In this document: piece after piece, positions 54,972 through 64,000 of the stretch
Layout: each line of letters starts with the position of its first letter
Numbering within the stretch: the first letter of the stretch is position 1
NCBI RefSeq assembly: GCF_963674635.1
Contig: NZ_OY771475.1
Coordinates: 2,108,001 to 2,172,000 of the forward strand
Reading direction: 5' to 3'
DNA length: 64,000 nt
Origin: Breoghania sp.
GTDB taxonomy: Bacteria; Pseudomonadota; Alphaproteobacteria; Rhizobiales; Stappiaceae
Program-made: the position numbers and the translations under genes
Notes under the pieces: generated by a model
The model's input: the letters and a program-made list of their open reading frames with translations, nothing else
Told to the model about the DNA's origin: nothing
The model's database searches: none

Positions 54972-55772
54972 TTACAAACCAGATTGCCAAAGACCATTTG
55001 TTATCGGGAACCTGTCGCTGCAGAACTCATATTGAGGCTTCATTCTCCTCATGATGTCCCTTGTCGTCTTTTCTGATCTTGCGAAGATCGGTGAGGCGTT
55101 CACTCTTTGATCGAAGTTCACGTTCTCCAAGGGAAATCCGAGAAACGCGCAGAGGCGCTCGATACTCGAATTTTTAAATAGATTCTCATATATCTCAAAA
55201 TGCACTTGGTCCGAACTGAAGACCCTATCTATCGTTCTTACTACTGTCTTGTAGTCTGATCGCGCCATTTGCGCCTCGTCTTCCAAGTACCCATAGACAA
55301 TTTCTTCAACAACGCTCTCGTCTAATTGATACCCCATTTCGCGACGAGTGCGGCCTTCCATTCTTGCTGCAGACCAGATCCTTTCAACGGGATCACGCAT
55401 CAAGAACATGACTTTCGGTTCAAATCCACCGTCTTCAATGCGCTGCACTATCTCTCTTAGGGCACCCTCGCCCAACAGAGCATAGCTGGGCGTGATGTCA
55501 CCGGTCACGCGCACATCTGAATTGATCAGTTCCTGGAAATATTTAATATATACGCCTTCTTCCGCCTGCATATGGCCGCGCATTACTTCCGTCGAAGCGC
55601 CGCTCTCTATATCTGCTTTTAGTTCCTTGAAGGAATCCAGATATATGTAGTCCCAGACATGGTATTCTTTCAAAATACCCATATTTACATTCTTGTTTTT
55701 ATTCAGGGTCGCATGAAGCCAACTCGTCCCTGACTTCTGAGCCCCTAGACCCAATATGAATATTGGCTTCAT
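54972..55772 (-). CDS. sulfotransferase-domain protein
   Basis: Transfers sulfate from PAPS to an acceptor, probably a cell-surface glycan or small molecule. The 266 residues have the 5'-phosphosulfate loop AQKSGTSWLHATLNKNKNVN at the start and the 3'-phosphate region FLMRDPVERIWSAARMEGRT. No signal peptide is seen. Base composition is lower in GC than the genome, and the gene lies beside a long AT-rich gap ending at a tRNA gene, so it was probably acquired. The acceptor is unknown. Confidence 0.88.
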   Translation of the reverse strand: MKPIFILGLGAQKSGTSWLHATLNKNKNVNMGILKEYHVWDYIYLDSFKELKADIESGASTEVMRGHMQAEEGVYIKYFQELINSDVRVTGDITPSYALLGEGALREIVQRIEDGGFEPKVMFLMRDPVERIWSAARMEGRTRREMGYQLDESVVEEIVYGYLEDEAQMARSDYKTVVRTIDRVFSSDQVHFEIYENLFKNSSIERLCAFLGFPLENVNFDQRVNASPIFARSEKTTRDIMRRMKPQYEFCSDRFPITNGLWQSGL

Positions 55773-56691
55773 TCTTTCTACGCCATTCCGCTACGCCGAC
55801 AATCTGCCCCCGATCTCTCAGTATAGGACCACTACCTCACCCATACTTTCTGTATTACGTATTCTATATACAAATATATTCAATAAATATCGCAGTTCAG
55901 ACAGCACTAACCATAGTATATTTCGTATCGTTCACGCTACTTTTTGTCGCGACATGCACAATCAAAATACGCATTCTGCATATCGTGCTTTTATATGTGG
56001 TCGCTCGCCAATTTTTGCTTTATGTAATAGATCCGGTTACTGTACGCCAATAGGTGGGGCATTTGGGAATCGTTGTCTTTGGGGTCTTTTCCATTAGATC
56101 CCCGTTGGTTTGGCTTTATGGTAGGAATTCCTTCTGTGTTTGTCACGATCGTATTTTCTTCTCTCGCTAGCTTATCTGACAGTTACAATACGCTGTCATA
56201 AGCGCTCAAGAAACTTACTCTTCTGATATGCTTACAGCCCGGACAAACTTGAGACGAACCAATTCCAAAAATGCTAATACGTATATATTTACTGTTACTG
56301 AAATATGTTATTTTGATTTTTTTAACTATATATATTAAATAATCGCCATATCACGACATTTTTATTTAATATTACGAGCCATTCCCGACTTTACACGCAA
56401 GTTATTCACAATTTTACTTTTGAGCGACCCATCCAAGCCGATGCGTAATACACCATTCCGGAAAACGGCACTCTCGGGCCGCCTTACAGAGCCGATAATG
56501 ATGCAATGGGCATCGGCGGGCCGATCTGATTGGTGAGAAACCCCGGAAATAGAGCGCCGCCCCCGTCAGGCAGACATCCCTCGTGAGCCATGGCCAATCG
56601 GGATGACCGACATGGGCCCCGCGGCTTTGCAGCACGCGATTTCGAGCGCAGCAAGGCTGCGCAAGGTTTTTCGGATTTCCACGGTGGAGAA
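55773..56691. other. AT-rich gene-free stretch next to tRNA-Thr
   Basis: About 920 bases, especially AT-rich between 55850 and 56410 (for example aacgtatatatttactgtta-type tracts). Short open frames exist but have no ribosome sites or motifs. No integrase or repeated tRNA end was found. It looks like degraded acquired DNA. Confidence 0.6.
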
Positions 56692-56766
<75 letters not shown>

Positions 56767-57046
56767 AATCTGTCTGGACGGTTGACCCCGTAGCGGGATC
56801 GAAAAGGCGTCGCGCCGCTCGAAGCGCTGGCCGGAAGTCCGTCGGACGCGGCGCTTTTGCCATAGGAGGGCACCGCGCGCAAGAGGACATTCGCGTTCAA
56901 TGCGCTTTTCCATAGGCCTGTGGATCATCAGACCACACAGACACACGGTTTCCCGCATGAATGCTGGGAACCCGCGCGAGACCAGCCGCCGCTTTTCCCC
57001 CGCTTTCCATTTCCGCTCCCCAGCGTTTTTCGCTAAAAACAAGGCC

Positions 57047-57256
57047 ATGACCGACATCGACGACACTGAAAAAGACAAATCCGGGTCAGGCGCGGCAAAA
57101 TGCGCCCCGGAAAAACCCCCCGGCGCGAAACAGGCCAAACGCTCTTCGCGCGAAGAGCGGCTTGCGGCGGCGCTGCGCGCCAACCTGAAACGGCGCAAGG
57201 AACAGCAACGCGAGCGAAAAAGCGCCGCGCAGGACGGCGACCCGACCGATTCGTGA
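57047..57256 (+). CDS. small conserved basic protein, 69 aa
   Basis: Short protein with an acidic start (TDIDDTEKDKSGSG) and a Lys/Arg-rich helix (SREERLAAALRANLKRRKEQ). Such small proteins are common just ahead of murA in Hyphomicrobiales. Its role is unknown. The ATG at 57047 is taken; the frame extends upstream, but that part overlaps non-conserved sequence. Confidence 0.7.
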   Translation: MTDIDDTEKDKSGSGAAKCAPEKPPGAKQAKRSSREERLAAALRANLKRRKEQQRERKSAAQDGDPTDS

Positions 57257-57574
57257 GGCGGCAAATGCCTCGCCGAAGCCCTCGCATGGAGATGCCATCT
57301 CCGGCTTGCCAAACCGGTGCGGACGCGAAATGACGGATATGCGCGCCTGCCGCGGCGCGCGGCACAAGCAAACAATGGCCGAACTCCGCCTTGTCTCGGC
57401 CACAAGCTTGGGCTAGAGCAGCGCGAATGGGACGGGTTTGCCGTCAAGCCGGAACGCGGCTTGCGAACCTCGCGTTTGCTCCAAAATCAGTTCTGCCACG
57501 CACACCTTCGCCGCTCCTTCGGGCGACACCGGGAGGGTAAGGTTCCTGCGTGGCCATGCAATTCGAGGCTTTGA

Positions 57575-58867
57575 ATGGACAAGATCAGGATTGTCGGCGG
57601 CAACCAGCTCAATGGCAGCCTCCCCATTTCGGGCGCGAAAAACGCAGCCCTGCCGCTCATGATCGCCAGCCTTTTGAGCGATGAGGCGGTGACGCTGGAA
57701 AACGTGCCGCGGCTGCGCGACGTCGCGCAGCTCACACACATCCTGTCGAACCACGGTGTCGATTATTCGGTCAATGGCAAGCGCGCGGGCGAAGACGCCA
57801 TGACCGGCCAGACCGTCCATCTGAACGCGGCCAATATCGTCGACACCACGGCGCCTTATGAACTCGTCTCCACCATGCGGGCGAGCTTCTGGGTCATCGG
57901 GCCGCTGGTCGCGCGCATGGGCAAGGCCCGCGTCTCGCTGCCTGGCGGCTGCGCCATCGGCACGCGCCCGGTCGATTTCTTCATCGACGGCTTGCAGGCG
58001 CTGGGCGCGAATCTCGATATCGAGGGCGGCTATGTGATCGCCAACGCGCCCAAGGGCCTTGTCGGCAACCGCGTCGTCTTTCCGAAGGTCTCCGTCGGCG
58101 CCACCCACGTGGTGATGATGGCGGCGACGCTGGCGCGCGGTGAGACCGTGATCGAAAACGCGGCCTGCGAGCCGGAAATCGTCGATCTCGCCAACTGCCT
58201 GATCGGCATGGGCGCGAAGATCGAGGGCGCAGGAACCCCGACCATTCACATTCAGGGCGTTGATCGCCTGCACGGTCACACGCATCCGGTGGTGCCGGAT
58301 CGCATCGAGACCGGCACCTACGCCATGGCCGTTGCCATGACGGGCGGCGACGTCACGCTGGAAGGCGCGCGCGCCGATCTCCTGGACAGCGCGCTCGACA
58401 CGTTGCGGGCGACGGGGGCGGAAATCACCGAGACCAATTCCGGCCTGCGCGTGAAGCGCAACGGCTCCGGCATTGAGCCGGTCGATATCGAGACGGCCCC
58501 CTTCCCCGGCTTCCCGACAGACCTTCAGGCGCAGTTCATGGCACTGATGACGCGCTCCAAGGGCAAGTCGCGGATCACCGAGACGATCTTTGAAAACCGC
58601 TTCATGCATGTTCAGGAACTGGCGCGCCTTGGCGCGGACATCCATCTGGACGGCCAGGTGGCGACCGTCACCGGCGTTGAAACCCTGAAGGGCGCCCCGG
58701 TGATGGCGACGGATCTGCGCGCCTCGGTGTCGCTCGTCATTGCGGGGCTTGCGGCCAAGGGCGAGACCACCGTCAACCGCGTCTATCATCTGGATCGCGG
58801 GTTCGAGCGGCTGGAAGAAAAGCTGCGCCGCTGCGGTGCGGAAATCGAGCGCATCGCCGCCTCCTGA
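57575..58867 (+). CDS. murA: UDP-N-acetylglucosamine 1-carboxyvinyltransferase
   Basis: First committed step of peptidoglycan synthesis: transfers enolpyruvate from PEP to UDP-GlcNAc in the cytoplasm; the target of fosfomycin. The 430 residues begin DKIRIVGGNQLNGSLPISGA with KNAALPL, and the catalytic Cys lies in LPGGCAIGTRPVDFF. The ending (YHLDRGFERLEEKLRRCGAE) is complete. GAGG lies six bases before the start. Gene order to hisD fits Hyphomicrobiales. Confidence 0.97.
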   Translation: MDKIRIVGGNQLNGSLPISGAKNAALPLMIASLLSDEAVTLENVPRLRDVAQLTHILSNHGVDYSVNGKRAGEDAMTGQTVHLNAANIVDTTAPYELVSTMRASFWVIGPLVARMGKARVSLPGGCAIGTRPVDFFIDGLQALGANLDIEGGYVIANAPKGLVGNRVVFPKVSVGATHVVMMAATLARGETVIENAACEPEIVDLANCLIGMGAKIEGAGTPTIHIQGVDRLHGHTHPVVPDRIETGTYAMAVAMTGGDVTLEGARADLLDSALDTLRATGAEITETNSGLRVKRNGSGIEPVDIETAPFPGFPTDLQAQFMALMTRSKGKSRITETIFENRFMHVQELARLGADIHLDGQVATVTGVETLKGAPVMATDLRASVSLVIAGLAAKGETTVNRVYHLDRGFERLEEKLRRCGAEIERIAAS

Positions 58868-59010
58868 GGCGGCGATCGTTGTCAGCCGGGGCGTTTTGCA
58901 CGCGCAAGGCCCCGCAGCATGCCTGGGTCATTGCGTCGGAGCGCGGGAGCGACTACCTCTAGAGCACCGCTCGCACGAGCCTATCCCTGTAATCAAGCAG
59001 CCATATTCCC

Positions 59011-59463
59011 ATGCCCGACTTGAAACTGGTCGCCCTGGACAGCGACGATCTCGCCATCGTTTCCGCCCATGTGCAGGATGCTGTCCTGAAAGTCGGCGAC
59101 CTGCGCTGGCTTGCGTCTGAAAACCGCTTCATGCTCACCATGAACCGGTTCGTGCGCGAAGCAACGCCCAAGACCACGCGCAAGGGCGTCAAGGAATTCG
59201 AGCGCCGCCGCGCGATGCTCCATTTCAACCGGGTGGAGAAGGTGTCGGCGACGGGCCTCAGACAGGACAACAAGGAAGCCGTTCTGGTTCTTCTGGCAAT
59301 CCGCTTCGAGGAGGGGGATGCGCCTGCGGGCCGGTTGCTGCTTGATTTTGCCGGAGGCGGGAAGATCCGGCTCGATGTGGAGTGCATCGAGGCCCAGCTT
59401 GCCGATCTGGGCGCGGCCTGGGCGACCGGCAGCGAGCCGCAACACGATATCGAAGAGAACTGA
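59011..59463 (+). CDS. DUF2948 family protein
   Basis: Conserved alphaproteobacterial protein of 150 residues, unknown function, recurrent between murA and hisD. It starts PDLKLVALDSDDLAIVSAHV and has VGDLRWLASENRFMLTMNRF and the ending LDVECIEAQLADLGAAWATG. It looks cytoplasmic, with alternating strands and helices. Confidence 0.9.
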   Translation: MPDLKLVALDSDDLAIVSAHVQDAVLKVGDLRWLASENRFMLTMNRFVREATPKTTRKGVKEFERRRAMLHFNRVEKVSATGLRQDNKEAVLVLLAIRFEEGDAPAGRLLLDFAGGGKIRLDVECIEAQLADLGAAWATGSEPQHDIEEN

Positions 59464-59558
59464 TACGGGGACACGACCGCCCCGAAAGCGGCCGGACGAG
59501 GACGCGCCCAGACGCCGTCTCTCACCTTCCCGCCCATGAATTCAGGAGAGCATACGCT

Positions 59559-60851
59559 GTGGCCATTCGCCTGACGACGGCAGACGAGGATTTCGAAAGC
59601 CGCTTTGCCGACCTTCTCGCCGCCAAGCGCGAGGTTTCGCAGGATGTGGACGATACCGTGCGCGCCATCATCAACGACGTGCGCGCGCGCGGTGATGCGG
59701 CGGTGATCGAATACACCCACCGCTTCGACCGCCTCGACCTTTCCACCACCGGCATGGCAGTCACGGCGGACGAAGTGGATGCCGCCATCGCCGCGGTCGA
59801 TCCGGAGACGATGGACGCGCTGAAGCTCGCCCGCGACCGCATCCAATCCCATCACGCCCGTCAGCTTCCCGCCGATGATCGCTACACCGACGCAATCGGC
59901 GTGGAACTCGGATCGAAATGGACCGCAGTCGCCTCCGTCGGTCTTTATGTGCCCGGCGGCACGGCGTCCTATCCCAGTTCCGTCCTCATGAACGCGGTGC
60001 CTGCAAAGGTTGCGGGCGTTGAGCGCATCGTGATGGTGGTGCCGAGCCCCGACGGCGCGCTGAACCCGCTGGTGCTGGCTGCCGCCCGTCTGGCGGGTGT
60101 TTCCGAGATCTATCGCATCGGCGGCGCACAAGCGGTAGCAGCCCTTGCCTATGGCACCGAAACCATCGCACCCGTCGCCAAGATCGTCGGCCCCGGCAAC
60201 GCCTATGTGGCGGCCGCCAAGCGGCAGGTTTTCGGCACGGTCGGCATCGACATGATCGCCGGTCCTTCGGAAGTGCTCGTGGTGGCCGATGGGGAAAACG
60301 ATCCCGACTGGCTCGCCATCGATCTTCTGGCGCAGGCCGAGCACGACGCTTCGGCGCAGTCGGTGCTGATCACCGACGACGCGAAGCTGGCCGATGCGGT
60401 GGAGGCGGCTGTCGAGCGTCAGCTCGCCACCCTCCCCCGTCGCGACATCGCGAGCGCGAGCTGGCGCGATTTCGGCGCGACGATCGTTGTCGGCAGTCTT
60501 CAGGAAACGGTGCCGCTCATCGACCGTTTCGCACCGGAGCATCTGGAACTCGCGGTGGAGGATCCGGAGAGCCTGCTGGACCAGGTTCGCAACGCGGGCG
60601 CGGTCTTCCTGGGCCGCTACACGCCGGAAGCCGTGGGCGATTATGTGGGCGGGTCCAACCACGTGCTGCCGACGGCGCGTTCGGCGCGCTTTTCCTCCGG
60701 TCTTTCGGTGCTCGATTTCGTCAAGCGCACCTCGATCCTCAAATGCGATCCCCAGACGCTGCGGATGATCGGGCCCGCCGCGATGCGACTGGCCGATGCC
60801 GAGGGGTTGGACGCCCATGGGCGGTCCATCGGGCTTCGCCTCAACCTTTAG
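59559..60851 (+). CDS. hisD: histidinol dehydrogenase
   Basis: Last two steps of histidine synthesis: NAD-dependent oxidation of histidinol to histidine. The 430 residues have GGTASYPSSVLMNAVPAKVA, GPGNAYVAAAKRQVFGTVGI, the IDMIAGPSEVLVVAD signature, QAEHDASAQSVLIT with zinc ligands, and the late APEHLELAVEDPES. The start is a GTG at 59559 about eight bases after AGGAGA; longer readings overlap the DUF2948 gene. Confidence 0.96.
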   Translation: MAIRLTTADEDFESRFADLLAAKREVSQDVDDTVRAIINDVRARGDAAVIEYTHRFDRLDLSTTGMAVTADEVDAAIAAVDPETMDALKLARDRIQSHHARQLPADDRYTDAIGVELGSKWTAVASVGLYVPGGTASYPSSVLMNAVPAKVAGVERIVMVVPSPDGALNPLVLAAARLAGVSEIYRIGGAQAVAALAYGTETIAPVAKIVGPGNAYVAAAKRQVFGTVGIDMIAGPSEVLVVADGENDPDWLAIDLLAQAEHDASAQSVLITDDAKLADAVEAAVERQLATLPRRDIASASWRDFGATIVVGSLQETVPLIDRFAPEHLELAVEDPESLLDQVRNAGAVFLGRYTPEAVGDYVGGSNHVLPTARSARFSSGLSVLDFVKRTSILKCDPQTLRMIGPAAMRLADAEGLDAHGRSIGLRLNL

Positions 60852-61048
60852 TCGGTGAAACCGGCCACGCGGGGGCAACACACCCCGCGCTACAGGCAAG
60901 CGCGACGCATTATTCGCTCGCAAGAGCGCAAGCGGGCTGGATTGATCGGGTCGCTTGCGCATAGGCTGGCGGTGTTTCGGCCAGATGCCCCAGCGGCATC
61001 TGGCACAAAGACATGACAGGACCTGGCCCCGACTGAGATCATATCGAC

Positions 61049-61552
61049 ATGAGCGACGGTTGCATGGAGACGGAGCACTCAGACAAGGCTCGCATCACGA
61101 AGGTGACGCTCGATGAGTCGTCAATCGAGCGTTCCTCGCCCGATATCGAGCACGAGCGCGAGGTCGCGATCTTCGATCTGCTGGACGACAATTATTTCCA
61201 GCCCCTCGGAGACGAAGAGGGCGGCCCCTATCATCTCGACATCGCGGTCATCGAGAAGCGCCTGCATCTCACGATCACGCGCGAGAACGGCGAGGACGTC
61301 GTGCTGCATGTCCTGGCGCTCGGTCCGCTGCGCAAGATCCTCAAGGACTATTTCCTGATCTGCGAGACCTATTACGCCGCGATCCGCACCGCCACGCCAA
61401 GCCAGATCGAGGCGATCGACATGGGGCGGCGCGGCGTCCACAACGAAGCTTCTGATCTGCTCGCAGAGAGATTGAAAGGCAAGATTTCGGTCGACCACAC
61501 CACGGCGCGTCGGCTGTTCACGCTGATCTGCGCCCTTTACAAGAAGGGCTGA
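61049..61552 (+). CDS. UPF0262 family protein
   Basis: Alphaproteobacterial family of unknown function, 167 residues. Conserved parts are ARITKVTLDESSIERSSPDI, HEREVAIFDLLDDNYFQP and GRRGVHNEASDLLAERLKGK. It is normally found just after hisD and ahead of the phosphatase, as here, eight bases apart. The start may also be the ATG at 61064. Confidence 0.9.
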   Translation: MSDGCMETEHSDKARITKVTLDESSIERSSPDIEHEREVAIFDLLDDNYFQPLGDEEGGPYHLDIAVIEKRLHLTITRENGEDVVLHVLALGPLRKILKDYFLICETYYAAIRTATPSQIEAIDMGRRGVHNEASDLLAERLKGKISVDHTTARRLFTLICALYKKG

Positions 61553-61559
61553 TCCGGAG

Positions 61560-62018
61560 ATGCCCGCGGCAGCCTTGCGAACGTTGCCCAGTGCCATTCT
61601 CTATGTATGCGGCATGAATGCCGTGCGCTCCCCCATGGCCGGCGCGATTACCCGTCAGCTTTTTCCCCAGCGCATCTATGTCGCCTCCGCGGGCGTGAAG
61701 AAGGGAGAACGCGACCCTTTCGTCGATGCGGTGCTGAATGAAATCGGCCTCAATATCGACGAACACCAACCCCAGACGGTGCAGGAACTGGAGGACACGC
61801 ATTTCGACCTCGTGATCTCTCTGGCGCCGGAGGCGCATCACTGGGCGCTTGAGCTGACCCGCACGGAATCGCTTGAGGTGGAATACTGGCCGACGGCCGA
61901 TCCGACCCTTGCGACGGGAAGCCGCGAGCAGATCCTCGATTCCTATCGCATGGTGCGCGACCAGTTGACCGAACGGATCAAGCAGCGGCTGAGATGGAGC
62001 GCCGCCCCGGCCGGATAG
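61560..62018 (+). CDS. low-molecular-weight phosphotyrosine phosphatase family protein
   Basis: Cytoplasmic enzyme of 152 residues. The phosphate loop is C-GMNAV-RSPM (C-X5-R-S), and a DP-type acid may be supplied by WPTADPTL near residue 116. It resembles low-molecular-weight protein-tyrosine phosphatases and arsenate reductases. No arsenic genes are near, so a phosphatase role is more likely. It follows UPF0262 by eight bases and precedes infA. Confidence 0.88.
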   Translation: MPAAALRTLPSAILYVCGMNAVRSPMAGAITRQLFPQRIYVASAGVKKGERDPFVDAVLNEIGLNIDEHQPQTVQELEDTHFDLVISLAPEAHHWALELTRTESLEVEYWPTADPTLATGSREQILDSYRMVRDQLTERIKQRLRWSAAPAG

Positions 62019-62294
62019 GCATTATCCGCGCACAATTGCAGGAAATACGGACTTTTTCTCAGGCAGAACGACGAGCCCTGCACCTGTTGCAACGCCGCAT
62101 TGTCACCGGCATGTTTATGGCCTGTTCACTTTCCACATCCAATCCGTTAGGTTCGCGCGCGAACTACGTCGGAACCGGCAGCCACATCCCCGGTCCTCCG
62201 CCGCAAAGATTACCTTGAATGCAGACCCCTTTGGAAAAGCCGGTTTCCACTTTTCCGGATCTGCAGGACCGAACAGGAGAGCCAGGGAAACCGC

Positions 62295-62513
62295 ATGGCG
62301 AAAGAAGAAGTCTTGGAATTTCCGGGCACCGTCACGGAACTTCTGCCCAACGCGACATTCCGCGTGAAGCTTGAAAACGAACATGAAATCATTGCCCACA
62401 CCGCGGGGCGCATGCGCAAGAACCGTATCCGCGTTCTGGCAGGCGACCGCGTGCTCGTCGAAATGACCCCGTACGACCTGACCAAGGGTCGTATCACCTA
62501 TCGTTTCAAGTAG
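62295..62513 (+). CDS. infA: translation initiation factor IF-1
   Basis: Essential ribosome-binding factor that occupies the A site during initiation. The 72 residues form a single OB fold: EEVLEFPGTVTELLPNATFR, then LENEHEIIAHTAGRMRKNRI and RVLVEMTPYDLTKGRITYRF. It is normal in length and sequence. AGGGAAACC precedes the ATG. Confidence 0.97.
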   Translation: MAKEEVLEFPGTVTELLPNATFRVKLENEHEIIAHTAGRMRKNRIRVLAGDRVLVEMTPYDLTKGRITYRFK

Positions 62514-62562
62514 TCCTTCCGCTGCGGGCCGCGAAGGCGGCCCCGAGCGGTCAGCACGGTTG

Positions 62563-63204
62563 ATGCCGATGACGGATCGTACAAAACTCGTTCTCGCATC
62601 CGGTTCGCCGCGGCGACTGGCGCTGCTTGAGCAGGTCGGCATCCGCCCCGACTATCTGCTTCCCGCCGATATCGACGAGGAGCCGACACGCGGGGAGACG
62701 CCGCGTGCACTCGCGACCCGGCTTGCCCGCACCAAGGCGGAAGTCGTGCGCCGGTCGATCGAGCGCGATCCCGATTATGACGGTGCGCTCGTGCTCGCCG
62801 CCGACACCGTGGTCGCCGTGGGGCGCCGGAGCCTGCCCAAGGCGGAACTGACGGACGAGGCAGAGAGATGCCTGCGTCTTCTCTCAGGTCGCGCGCACAG
62901 GGTCTATACCGGCATTTGCGTGGCGACAGCGGGCGGGGCTTCCCGGCACAAGCTGGTGGAGACGCGGGTCCGCTTCAAGCGGCTGTCCGAAGCGGAGATA
63001 GCCGACTACCTGGCCAGCGGCGAATGGCGCGGCAAGGCTGGCGGTTACGCGATCCAGGGGCTCGCGGGATCTTTCGTGGTGAAACTCGTGGGGTCCTATC
63101 CCAATGTGGTCGGCCTTCCCATTCACGAGACGGTTTCGATGCTGTCCGGAGCGGGCTACCAGGTGCGCCGGAACTGGGCCGACACGCTCGCGATGAGCGA
63201 ATAG
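62563..63204 (+). CDS. maf: Maf family nucleoside triphosphate pyrophosphatase
   Basis: House-cleaning pyrophosphatase acting on dTTP, UTP or modified nucleotides, 213 residues. It has LVLASGSPRRLALLEQVG at the start, the acidic site VLAADTVVAVG, and the late GYAIQGLAGSFVVKLVGSYP. The ATG at 62563 is used; 62569 also fits. It sits between infA and yacG, its normal alphaproteobacterial context. Confidence 0.94.
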   Translation: MPMTDRTKLVLASGSPRRLALLEQVGIRPDYLLPADIDEEPTRGETPRALATRLARTKAEVVRRSIERDPDYDGALVLAADTVVAVGRRSLPKAELTDEAERCLRLLSGRAHRVYTGICVATAGGASRHKLVETRVRFKRLSEAEIADYLASGEWRGKAGGYAIQGLAGSFVVKLVGSYPNVVGLPIHETVSMLSGAGYQVRRNWADTLAMSE

Positions 63205-63242
63205 ACCCGCGAAACGCAAAGCAAGGCACCCGCGATCAGGCC

Positions 63243-63524
63243 ATGAGCACAGACAAAACACCTGGCAAGACACTGGGCAAGACACCGGGCACCGCGCAGG
63301 ACGTCGGCGGGACCAAGCGGCCCGTGCGCCCCTGCCCGCACTGCAGCAAGCTCTCGGTGGAAAAATACTATCCCTTCTGCTCGGCGCGCTGCGCGGATGT
63401 CGACCTGCATAGCTGGCTTTCGGGCAATTACGCCATCCCCGCCGTCGAGCTTGACGACGTGGACCCGGAAGAACTGGGCGCACTGGCCAGTATGCACGCC
63501 CCCGACAGGCAGAACGACCGTTAG
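63243..63524 (+). CDS. yacG: DNA gyrase inhibitor YacG
   Basis: Small zinc protein of 93 residues that binds gyrase. The four zinc cysteines are CPHC and CSARC(ADVDLHSWLSG). The N-terminal 25 residues (TDKTPGKTLGKTPGTAQDVG) are repetitive and not conserved. It lies 38 bases after maf. Confidence 0.92.
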   Translation: MSTDKTPGKTLGKTPGTAQDVGGTKRPVRPCPHCSKLSVEKYYPFCSARCADVDLHSWLSGNYAIPAVELDDVDPEELGALASMHAPDRQNDR

Positions 63525-63869
63525 CCTGAACAGCTCCCGGAGCGCCCTTTTCATCCCGGACAAGACTGTCGGCACGTTTCCACCGCACGGATGACCCGCG
63601 TCGAAAGGCTCTGCCATGTGTGTTGCAAGGCACATGGGCGCACAACGTGTCGCCGCGCGTCACGCCCCTTCCCCCTGCAATTGGCTCTGTCCGCCCTTCC
63701 CTCCTCACAAGCGGTTTTTTTTCATGTGTTGCGGGGGCGATCGCGCAACGGCCAGGATCCGCCGCTTGGATGGAGGGTCCGGTCTCCCAAATCGAATCAA
63801 GCGCCCCCACACCGCCGCGGGCATCCACATGGGCAAACAGGCTTTGCGCATGCCTCTGGGCTTGGCCCG
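63525..63869. other. intergenic region without a gene
   Basis: This 345-base gap after yacG shows no supported gene, and no tRNA, although one often follows yacG in relatives. It contains a T-run (63717-63723). Confidence 0.5.
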
Positions 63870-64000
63870 ATGGATGAAACTGGACTGGCCGCGAAGGCTG
63901 CGTCGGCAACAGCCCTGCGCCTGCTGTTTGCAGACCGCGTCAACGCATCGCGGGCCCGCAGATTCGCTGCCCAAATGGCGGCATCAATTGCCATAGAGGC
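63870..64000 (+). CDS. possible partial CDS at the right edge
   Basis: From an ATG at 63870 a frame stays open to the edge: DETGLAAKAASATALRLLFA, then RVNASRARRFAAQMAASIA. The alanine-rich, alternating pattern looks protein-like, but no family is recognised and no clear ribosome site precedes it. Confidence 0.35.
   Translation, partial: MDETGLAAKAASATALRLLFADRVNASRARRFAAQMAASIAIE

Noticed and set aside
58959..60962. Long minus-strand frame opposite hisD
   Set aside because: Antisense shadow of hisD and DUF2948; no ribosome site or conserved motif.

Overview
The window is high-GC DNA from an alphaproteobacterium, most likely of the order Hyphomicrobiales (Rhizobiales). The best evidence is the right end, where murA, a DUF2948 gene, hisD, a UPF0262 gene, a low-molecular-weight phosphatase, infA, maf and yacG follow one another in an order typical of that group. 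A lanthanide-type methanol dehydrogenase and glutathione-dependent formaldehyde oxidation genes point to a facultative methylotroph or alcohol oxidiser. The species cannot be fixed from sequence alone; Stappiaceae-like bacteria are one guess.

Layout. 1-6.0 kb (minus strand): end of an RND efflux adaptor gene, a hot-dog thioesterase, a two-domain beta-oxidation enzyme, a GMC oxidoreductase and an RluA pseudouridine synthase. 6.0-6.7 kb: AT-rich DNA without a gene. 6.7-17.3 kb: a catabolic block with an Fe-dependent alcohol dehydrogenase, an aldehyde dehydrogenase, a glutamine-synthetase-family ligase, a DctPQM TRAP transporter, an N-formylglutamate-amidohydrolase-family enzyme, a divergent RpiR regulator and a MaoC hydratase. 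It could take up a small amine or amino alcohol and oxidise it through gamma-glutamyl intermediates. 17.7-20.8 kb: a NitT/TauT-type ABC importer and one unknown gene.

21.2-43.3 kb is the core of the window. It holds xoxF with the lanthanide-type DYD motif, a cytochrome c, a XoxJ-like periplasmic protein fused to a CxxxCW rhodanese-like domain, a SoxH-like metallohydrolase, a SoxYZ-like carrier, and an ABC-2 transporter with a distant substrate-binding protein and beta-propeller. The transporter set resembles the lut lanthanide-uptake locus of Methylobacterium, but no TonB receptor is present. Formaldehyde is removed by S-(hydroxymethyl)glutathione dehydrogenase and S-formylglutathione hydrolase, encoded on the opposite strand inside the cluster. 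At its right edge a FIST sensor (NosP-like), a hybrid histidine kinase (NahK/ErcS'-like) and a convergent, overlapping LuxR response regulator probably control the system.

43.9-56.7 kb is accessory in character: DUF1402, a MetE-like enzyme, a low-GC caspase-family peptidase beside gene debris (fragments of paaK, marR and the MetE-like gene), AraC and MarR regulators, FKBP isomerase, a D-cysteine-desulfhydrase-like enzyme, purU, and a low-GC sulfotransferase with an AT-rich flank running up to tRNA-Thr(GGT). 57.0-64.0 kb is conserved housekeeping DNA. Composite palindromic intergenic elements occur at 9.5, 27.8 and 48.3 kb, and a 216-bp tandem repeat at 11.1-11.6 kb. Start sites were chosen from visible ribosome-binding sites; family names come from motifs, and no database search was possible.
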